The notes under the pieces: generated by a model
Seen by the model: the letters and a program-made list of their open reading frames with translations, nothing else
What the model was told of the DNA's origin: nothing
Databases searched by the model: none
DNA from: Dehalococcoidia bacterium
Lineage (GTDB): Bacteria > Chloroflexota > Dehalococcoidia > E44-bin15
DNA: 5,588 bases
Assembly: GCA_030667555.1 (NCBI GenBank)
Contig: DAOUVR010000082.1
Span: 1-5,588, forward strand
Direction of reading: 5' to 3'
In this document: positions 1 through 3,623 of the stretch, piece after piece
Position numbering within the stretch: position 1 is the first letter of the stretch
How the letters are laid out: each line of letters begins with the position of its first letter
Program-made: the position numbers and the translations under genes

Positions 1-387
1 ATCTACCCACTCTCTTATCGGATAGATATCGAACCACTGTGTTTTGATGTCATTCTCAGCGACCCCATTGGCATATAGCGCAGCGATCACCCGGTCCATG
101 GCCACAGCAGCTTCATCTATCGCCTGCTCCACAGTTGATGCCTCAGCTTCTACACCCATGTTGAGGACGGCGACGTCGGGGATAACAGTCACCGTACCCT
201 GGCCGCTAACCCATATTCCTGTCGACTGCGAATTGTAGACCGGCTGCGCACTTGACAGACTTTGTGGGTCTGCTTCGTAAGGTGCGGTAACAGAGGCGCT
301 GGCGCCTGTCGATGAAACATAGCCGATTGCCCCCAACAAAGCGACCCCGACAAGCAGTCCTACCACCAGCAATAGACCGTTCTTCAT
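1..387 (-). CDS. SIMPL (DUF541) domain exported protein, partial
   Basis: This is the N-terminal 129 residues of a gene that continues past the left edge of the window; the frame is open to base 1. Residues 4-23 are a strongly hydrophobic helix after MKN, either a signal peptide (possible cut near 'ASAS', residues 29-32) or a membrane anchor. A polar linker follows, then from about residue 57 the start of a SIMPL/DUF541 domain: 'GIWVSGQGTVTVIPDVAVL' (57-75), a helix rich in Ala, and 'NGVAENDIKTQWFDIYPI' (107-124). These blocks match the family pattern of V.G.G.V...PD.A followed by GV...DI.T. The molecular function of SIMPL proteins is poorly defined; they are surface or periplasmic proteins. 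The ATG at 387 is set by a strong AAGGAGG six bases upstream. It is the last visible gene of the sigma-factor operon, one base after the small peptide gene, so translational coupling is likely. Confidence 0.88.
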   Translation of the reverse strand, partial: MKNGLLLVVGLLVGVALLGAIGYVSSTGASASVTAPYEADPQSLSSAQPVYNSQSTGIWVSGQGTVTVIPDVAVLNMGVEAEASTVEQAIDEAAVAMDRVIAALYANGVAENDIKTQWFDIYPIREWVD

Positions 388-388
388 A

Positions 389-481
389 TCAAGCCTCCTT
401 CATGCGCTTACGCCGAATACAGACAACTGCGGCGATAGCAACCAACGATCCTAAACTAAAAAACACTAATGTCTTTTTCAT
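389..481 (-). CDS. 30-residue single-pass membrane peptide
   Basis: An unrecognised small gene of 30 codons plus TGA, fitted exactly between its two neighbours. It begins MKKTLVFFSLGS, continues with a hydrophobic stretch to about residue 22 (LVAIAAVVCI), then a strongly basic tail RRKRMKEA. That is the composition of a single transmembrane helix with a positively charged end that would stay in the cytoplasm. An AGGAAGG (490-496) lies eight bases before the ATG, and the gene starts 15 bases after the lipoprotein stop. It stops one base before the SIMPL ATG, and its last codons contain the SIMPL ribosome binding site. Position, spacing and amino-acid pattern support a real gene. It could instead be a coupling leader that only delivers ribosomes to the SIMPL gene. 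Function unknown; no homologue recognised. Confidence 0.65.
   Translation of the reverse strand: MKKTLVFFSLGSLVAIAAVVCIRRKRMKEA
394..400 (-). promoter_or_regulatory. Ribosome binding site of the SIMPL gene, inside the peptide gene
   Basis: AAGGAGG on the minus strand, six bases before the ATG at 387. It lies within the last codons (Lys-Glu-Ala) of the small membrane peptide, so ribosomes finishing the peptide pass over it. This arrangement normally couples translation of two genes. Confidence 0.75.
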
Positions 482-496
482 TCTCTCTACCTTCCT

Positions 497-871
497 CTAT
501 GACTCGGCTTTAGTGATGTGAACGTTATAGATTGCCTTCCCAATATAGCCCTCTTCCCAGCTTCTCTCATAGACCATCGTGATTTCAGTGTCGCCTACTT
601 TTAGCGCCCGAAACTCAAAACTCTCAACACCACCAGCGCCAATAAGGTCTGAGGATGGCTCATATTCGGTGTCTACCAGCTCGATAAACTCTGGATCGAA
701 ATGAGCCGACCACATGTAGCCTGTAGTGGGATTCGAGTCCAGTGAGAAACTGAAGCTATCACCGACCGCTACCTCTGTCACCTCGCCCCCTACACTCGAG
801 GAACAACCCAACATCCCCGACAAGGCAAGCGTAGCAACCAGACCAATAGCTACAAACAACATCTTCTTCAC
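497..871 (-). CDS. Chagasin-like (inhibitor family I42) lipoprotein
   Basis: A 124-residue exported protein. The GTG start at 871 is chosen because a perfect AAGGAGGTGA precedes it; an open frame extends to 904 but has no ribosome site there. A Lys-Lys start and a hydrophobic segment (about residues 3-21) lead to 'SGMLGC', a slightly loose lipobox with the modifiable Cys near residue 23 and a Ser-rich linker, so it is probably a lipid-anchored surface protein. The mature part has the marks of family I42: the 'NPTTGYMW' loop (about residues 47-54), a 'GAGGVESFEFRAL' segment, and a final 'VYERSW' strand. Known I42 proteins inhibit papain-like cysteine peptidases using these loops. Inhibition here is inferred from family only; a target is not seen. 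It sits 46 bases after the anti-sigma gene and 15 before the small peptide gene. Confidence 0.88.
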   Translation of the reverse strand: MKKMLFVAIGLVATLALSGMLGCSSSVGGEVTEVAVGDSFSFSLDSNPTTGYMWSAHFDPEFIELVDTEYEPSSDLIGAGGVESFEFRALKVGDTEITMVYERSWEEGYIGKAIYNVHITKAES

Positions 872-875
872 TTTG

Positions 876-885
876 TCACCTCCTT
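876..885 (-). promoter_or_regulatory. Strong ribosome binding site fixing the lipoprotein start
   Basis: AAGGAGGTGA on the minus strand, a full match to the 16S rRNA tail, four bases before the GTG at 871. It decides for the 124-residue form over the longer frame starting at 904. The strength of this site suggests the lipoprotein is made in larger amounts than the anti-sigma factor before it. Confidence 0.8.
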
Positions 886-917
886 TATCAACTTTCAGTA
901 GCACTTGGATTAACTCT

Positions 918-1487
918 TCAGGGTCTTTTCAGACCCTCTCCTCTCCTTCTTTTTTGCCATAAGATAACCGTCGTACCCCCTAACACTACCACCACTCCTA
1001 TCAAGGCCAGCTCAACAGAGCGCACTGGCCAGGTGGATTCCGAGGCGTCTATGGTCTCTGGCTGTACATCTGACGCGTCCGGTGCCTCAAAGGTTTCTCC
1101 ACCCGCGGGGGTGGATGTGGCAGTGTATCCCTGTAGAGTGGATCTGTCCTCAACACGCCCTGCCTCAAAAAGGTGCAGGGCATCGCTGGTGAAGACAAAT
1201 GCCAGTAGCAATACAGCAACGGCGGTGGCAACGCGCAGCGCCCCTAGCGCAACGGGGCGCCTTCTTGGCGCTCTTGCAGCGATGGTAAAGGAGCGTGGCA
1301 ATGCAACCATCGGCACCCGATGAAGCAGGCTCACTACCGCTCTAAGGGACTCAAGTTCACGACGGCAGACAGCGCACTCCTCGATGTGGCGTTCCACCCT
1401 CTTCACCTCCGAGGGGCTAAGCTGTTCATCGATATACGGGGAAAGCATCCCCTTTAGTTTTTTGCACTCTCTCTTTCTCTTAAACAT
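918..1487 (-). CDS. Membrane zinc-finger (zf-HC2) anti-sigma factor
   Basis: A 189-residue protein. Residues 8-41 carry the zinc-binding anti-sigma signature: Cys8, then His34-x3-Cys38-x2-Cys41, within 'SPYIDEQLSPSEVKRVERH'. Such domains hold an ECF sigma factor inactive in the cytoplasm. After the finger comes 'LPRSF' (63-67), a first membrane helix (about 80-100), an external loop of about 57 residues rich in Thr, Ser, Ala and acidic residues, a second membrane helix (about 158-177) and a basic cytoplasmic tail. The sigma gene lies directly upstream, so the partner is almost surely that sigma factor. The start is uncertain: ATG 1487 puts Cys8 at the usual place but has only GAGAG directly adjacent; the frame also has an ATG at 1532 that would overlap the sigma gene by 20 bases. 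Confidence 0.87.
   Translation of the reverse strand: MFKRKRECKKLKGMLSPYIDEQLSPSEVKRVERHIEECAVCRRELESLRAVVSLLHRVPMVALPRSFTIAARAPRRRPVALGALRVATAVAVLLLAFVFTSDALHLFEAGRVEDRSTLQGYTATSTPAGGETFEAPDASDVQPETIDASESTWPVRSVELALIGVVVVLGGTTVILWQKRRRGEGLKRP
920..937 (-). other. Stem-loop abutting the anti-sigma stop codon
   Basis: On the minus strand a perfect 7-bp stem (AGGGTCT / AGACCCT) encloses a GAAA tetraloop. The stem covers the last codons of the anti-sigma gene and the first base of its TGA. There is no run of T after it, so it is not a standard intrinsic terminator. It may act as an mRNA processing or stability element separating the regulator genes from the strongly translated lipoprotein gene. 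Function is inferred only. Confidence 0.5.
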
Positions 1488-1512
1488 CTCTCTATATATA
1501 CAGACGAAATCC

Positions 1513-2091
1513 CTAGGGAAAAAGTTCCACATATTGCTTTAAATGGGCGCGAAGCCGTGCCCTTCCCCGGCTGATTCTGGACTTCACCGTGCCGATGGAG
1601 CTAGCGGTGGCCTGGGCGATCTCCTCATAATCGAGCTCCATAATGTCGCGAAGAATGACCGCCATCCGCTGGTCGGCAGGGAGACCAGCCAAAGCATGCC
1701 TGATATGCTCCCCCAATTCCTGGTTTATGGCATACTCCTCCGGGGATGGGGCACGCCGGTCTTCCAATTCGAGATCAAGCGGCAGGGCGTCGAGGGAGCT
1801 GGCAGGGCGACGGCGAAGTAGGCGAAGCTGGTCACGGCACGCATTGGCAGCAATACGAAACAGCCATGCCCTGAAATTGCCCTCCTTGAACCTGCCTATA
1901 CCTTTATAAGCGGAGATAAAGGCACCTTGAGTGACATCCTCAGCATCGTGGGTGTTACCCAGCATCCTCAAACAAAGGTTATATACCTGCCGTTGATACA
2001 TCTCCACAAGCTGATTAAAGCAGTCAAGGTCGCCTTGTTTGCTGCGCTCGATAAGCTTGTTCTCTTCCATCTTGCATATTCTATCAGACAT
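1513..2091 (-). CDS. ECF-type RNA polymerase sigma factor
   Basis: A 192-residue sigma-70 family protein of the extracytoplasmic function group, which redirects RNA polymerase to a small regulon. Region 2 spans about residues 24-91, with the core-binding/promoter-melting block 'DAEDVTQGAFISAYKGIGRF' (49-68) and 'FRAWLFRIAANACRD' (73-87). A variable linker (92-125) follows. Region 4 lies at about 127-182: 'ALAGLPADQRMAVILRDI', then the helix-turn-helix 'LDYEEIAQATASSIGTVKSR' that reads the -35 element. Regions 1 and 3 are absent, as usual for ECF. The ATG at 2091 has GAGGGGG just upstream; a GTG at 2118 (nine residues longer) and an ATG at 2070 are weaker. It is the first gene of the minus-strand operon and is followed by its membrane anti-sigma factor, which is the usual arrangement for an autoregulated pair. 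Confidence 0.93.
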   Translation of the reverse strand: MSDRICKMEENKLIERSKQGDLDCFNQLVEMYQRQVYNLCLRMLGNTHDAEDVTQGAFISAYKGIGRFKEGNFRAWLFRIAANACRDQLRLLRRRPASSLDALPLDLELEDRRAPSPEEYAINQELGEHIRHALAGLPADQRMAVILRDIMELDYEEIAQATASSIGTVKSRISRGRARLRAHLKQYVELFP

Positions 2092-2158
2092 TGCCCCCTC
2101 GTCCAAGCAAACACTCACGGGCGGGTACCTTCCAACGAATCATGGAAATAGTCTGAGG

Positions 2159-2181
2159 CGTGAAGGAATCCTTCCTTCACG
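2159..2181. repeat. Perfect 10-bp hairpin in the divergent spacer (first)
   Basis: CGTGAAGGAA and TTCCTTCACG form a perfect inverted repeat with a three-base loop (TCC). It lies between the start of the sigma operon and the lepB promoter, five bases before a second perfect hairpin. It could be an operator, part of an RNA leader, or one half of a dispersed palindromic repeat; the sequence alone does not decide. Confidence 0.7.
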
Positions 2182-2186
2182 GAAAA

Positions 2187-2210
2187 GCTGAGGGAGAGGA
2201 CTCCCTCAGC
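2187..2210. repeat. Perfect 10-bp hairpin in the divergent spacer (second)
   Basis: GCTGAGGGAG and CTCCCTCAGC pair perfectly around the loop AGGA. Together with the first hairpin it forms a 52-base block of two stems. No T run follows on the plus strand, and the minus-strand side has a short CTTTTCC only, so a terminator role is weak. Confidence 0.7.
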
Positions 2211-2238
2211 CCTCATAAATCTATTTGCGGAGCGAAGG

Positions 2239-2267
2239 TGGAAGAGACCTAGCAGATAGGCTATAAT
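2239..2267 (+). promoter_or_regulatory. Probable housekeeping promoter of lepB
   Basis: A perfect -10 box TATAAT at 2262-2267 is followed by a likely start of transcription near 2274, about 16 bases before the lepB ATG. The -35 region 17 bases upstream is TGGAAG (2239-2244), only three of six matches to TTGACA, and there is no TG extension of the -10 box. The short leader would carry only the ribosome site GAGG (2280-2283). Confidence 0.55.
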
Positions 2268-2289
2268 AAACAGTCAGTCGAGGAAAAAC

Positions 2290-2811
2290 ATGTCCACAGT
2301 CCGTGATATCATAATAACTCTCCTTTTAGCGCTGTGTATCTTCTTAGCAGTGCAAGTTACAATACAGAGCTGCCAGGTGGACGGTGAGTCTATGGAACCC
2401 AGCTTTGAGGAGCCTCAACGCCTGTTAGTCATTAAGGCGGTTTACTGGTTTGGTGACCCTCAGCGTGGTGATGTAGTCATATTTCACTCAAAAACCAATC
2501 CCGACGAGAACCTCATCAAAAGGGTGATTGGTCTGCCCGGGGAAACGGTGGAGATAACGGACGGCCAGGTTTATATCGACAACACGCCGCTTGAGGAGCC
2601 TTATATTGCAGAGCCTCCCAACATTGATTATCCTTCCACGCAGGTGCCGGAGGGCTATTACTTCGTCATGGGCGACAACCGCAATCACAGCAACGACTCT
2701 CGTAGTTGGGGGGAACTACCCGGCGAAAACATCATCGGAAAGGTGTGGCTTTGCTACTGGCCGTTAACCGATTGGCATCTCATCCCAAGCTACTCATACG
2801 CCCAAGATTGA
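2290..2811 (+). CDS. lepB: Type I signal peptidase (family S26)
   Basis: A complete 173-residue leader peptidase that cuts signal peptides from secreted proteins at the outer face of the membrane. Residues 7-25 form the single N-terminal membrane anchor. The catalytic Ser34 lies in 'DGESMEPSF' (31-39) and the general base Lys77 in 'LIKRVIGLPGE' (75-85). The C-terminal box 'GDNRNHSNDSRSWG' (128-141) is intact. The size and single anchor fit the compact Gram-positive/Chloroflexota form rather than the longer two-anchor enterobacterial enzyme. The ATG follows GAGG with six-base spacing. It is transcribed away from the sigma operon. Its products could include processing of exported proteins of that operon; lipoprotein maturation would instead need signal peptidase II. 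pyrE follows 159 bases downstream, and the two may or may not be cotranscribed. Confidence 0.95.
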   Translation: MSTVRDIIITLLLALCIFLAVQVTIQSCQVDGESMEPSFEEPQRLLVIKAVYWFGDPQRGDVVIFHSKTNPDENLIKRVIGLPGETVEITDGQVYIDNTPLEEPYIAEPPNIDYPSTQVPEGYYFVMGDNRNHSNDSRSWGELPGENIIGKVWLCYWPLTDWHLIPSYSYAQD

Positions 2812-2817
2812 TCGCTC

Positions 2818-2857
2818 TTGGCTAGGTCCGATTCATCGGACTCCGTCTCGGAGCCAA
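2818..2857. repeat. Compact inverted-repeat segment after lepB
   Basis: TTGGCT (2818-2823) pairs with AGCCAA (2852-2857). Inside, GTCCGA (2826-2831) pairs with TCGGAC (2836-2841) around TTCA. A competing hairpin CTCCG-TCT-CGGAG uses 2841-2853. It begins seven bases after the lepB stop. No T tract follows, so it is not a clear intrinsic terminator, but it could protect the lepB mRNA end or be part of a dispersed repeat together with the next element. Confidence 0.5.
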
Positions 2858-2881
2858 AGCCTCTACTATTGTACATTACCG

Positions 2882-2943
2882 AGACCCTTCGCTCCGCTCA
2901 GTGTGACAGGCGAGGTTGTCCTGCTGAGTGAATCGAAGAATCT
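2882..2943. repeat. Imperfect palindromic intergenic repeat, REP-like
   Basis: Two 27-base arms (2882-2908 and 2917-2943) are inverted copies, agreeing at 19 of 27 positions around an 8-base spacer. Both arms read, in their own direction, TGTC, three variable bases, CTGAG, a CGAAG core and TCT. This resembles the dispersed 'CTGAGCGAAGCGAAGAATCT' type of intergenic repeat that I know from many bacterial genomes. The identification is by recollection; copy number in this genome cannot be seen here. Confidence 0.6.
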
Positions 2944-2958
2944 GAGCGGGATAGATTG

Positions 2959-2965
2959 AAAGGAG
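2959..2965 (+). promoter_or_regulatory. Ribosome binding site that fixes a TTG start for pyrE
   Basis: AAAGGAG lies five bases before the TTG at 2971. An earlier in-frame TTG at 2956 would include this site inside the gene and has no ribosome site of its own, so 2971 is the better start. Confidence 0.7.
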
Positions 2966-2970
2966 CCCTT

Positions 2971-3555
2971 TTGTCGCGAGAGGTCGAGGAAATCTTTAGA
3001 GAGGCAGGAGCGATTCTGGAGGGACATTTCGAGCTCGCCTCAGGCTTGCACTCGCCTGTCTATTGGGAGAAGTTCAGGGTGCTGAGCTCTCCACACCACA
3101 CCGAGCGACTCTGCAAGATGATTGCCCAACACTTCAAAGGCGCAGCGGTCGAGGTGGTGACTGGACCCACATTGGGGGGCATTATCATCGCCTTCGAGGT
3201 TGCAAGGCAACTGGGGGTAAGGAGCATCTATGCGGAGCGCGATGGCGCGGGGAGAGACTTCAGACGCGGATTCTCCATCAATCGTGGAGAAAGGGTGCTT
3301 GTTGTTGACGACGTGTTGACCACGGGAAGCTCCACCCTTGAGGTGATTAAAGCAGTAAAGAGACATGACGGCGAAATCGCCGGAGTGGGAGTGCTGGTTG
3401 ACCGTTCATCAGGAGGAGTCACCAAAATAGAAGGATACCCTGTTTTCAGTTGCCATCAGGTTTCCACCCCCACCTATGCCCCTGATGAGTGCCCGCTTTG
3501 CGCTCAGGGGATTCCTCTCACCAGGCTAGGCTCTTCTCAGGCGCCTTCATCGTGA
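2971..3555 (+). CDS. pyrE: Orotate phosphoribosyltransferase
   Basis: A 194-residue cytoplasmic enzyme of de novo pyrimidine synthesis that joins orotate and PRPP to give OMP. The PRPP-binding motif 'VLVVDDVLTTGSS' is at about residues 109-121, the N-terminal 'GHFELASGLHSPVYW' (18-32) is the usual orotate-site segment, and 'TGPTLGGIIIAFEVAR' (64-79) a conserved loop. The mobile loop reads 'ERDGAGRDFRRGF' (89-101) rather than the lysine-rich E. coli version, which fits the thermophile-type subgroup (TIGR01367-like). A C-terminal 'CPLCAQGIPLTRLGS' (174-188) with Cys174 and Cys177 also fits that subgroup. The TTG start at 2971 follows AAAGGAG. No other pyr gene is in the window. It converges with the VWA gene. 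The phosphoribosyltransferase assignment is firm; orotate specificity is very likely from the N-terminal segment. Confidence 0.93.
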   Translation: MSREVEEIFREAGAILEGHFELASGLHSPVYWEKFRVLSSPHHTERLCKMIAQHFKGAAVEVVTGPTLGGIIIAFEVARQLGVRSIYAERDGAGRDFRRGFSINRGERVLVVDDVLTTGSSTLEVIKAVKRHDGEIAGVGVLVDRSSGGVTKIEGYPVFSCHQVSTPTYAPDECPLCAQGIPLTRLGSSQAPSS

Positions 3556-3594
3556 TAGAACTCAGGTGGCATCGTATACTATAATCTTTCGGCG

Positions 3595-3621
3595 CCGCTG
3601 CTTGTCTCTGTGCCACAGCGG
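3595..3621. terminator. Weak possible terminator between convergent genes
   Basis: CCGCTG (3595-3600) and CAGCGG (3616-3621) form a 6-bp GC-rich stem with a 15-base loop in the 68-base spacer between the pyrE and VWA stop codons. No good T run follows on either strand. The location is where a shared terminator is expected, but the structure is weak. Confidence 0.25.
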
Positions 3622-3623
3622 GA

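Noticed and set aside
44..238. Plus-strand frames in the first 520 bases
   Set aside because: They are antisense to the SIMPL, peptide and lipoprotein genes, which have clear domains and ribosome sites.
389..499. The small peptide as a broken-off C-terminal membrane anchor of the I42 lipoprotein
   Set aside because: The lipoprotein already has its own lipid anchor and a complete inhibitor domain with a natural end; the peptide has its own ribosome site and ATG.
872..904. Longer start of the I42 lipoprotein at 904
   Set aside because: The extra residues would be encoded across the perfect AAGGAGGTGA site, and would put charged residues ahead of an ordinary signal peptide.
1049..1231. 60-codon minus-strand frame overlapping the anti-sigma gene
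   Set aside because: It lies wholly within the well-supported anti-sigma gene in another frame, has no ribosome site and no protein-like pattern.
1457..1463. A-rich heptamer AAAAAAC on the minus strand as a -1 frameshift site in the anti-sigma gene
   Set aside because: The heptamer is in the wrong phase for the anti-sigma frame, and the zero frame gives a complete, well-formed protein.
2225..2230. TTGCGG as the -35 box of the lepB promoter
   Set aside because: It is 31 bases from the TATAAT box, far from the usual 16-18.
2092..2289. An ECF-type promoter (GGAAC-like -35) for autoregulation of the sigma operon
   Set aside because: Only loose matches such as GGAAGG on the minus strand are present without a convincing -10 partner; I could not support a position.
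3566..3616. GTGGCA/TGCCAC long-range pairing in the pyrE-VWA spacer
   Set aside because: Six base pairs across a 39-base loop are not meaningful, and they compete with the CCGCTG/CAGCGG stem.
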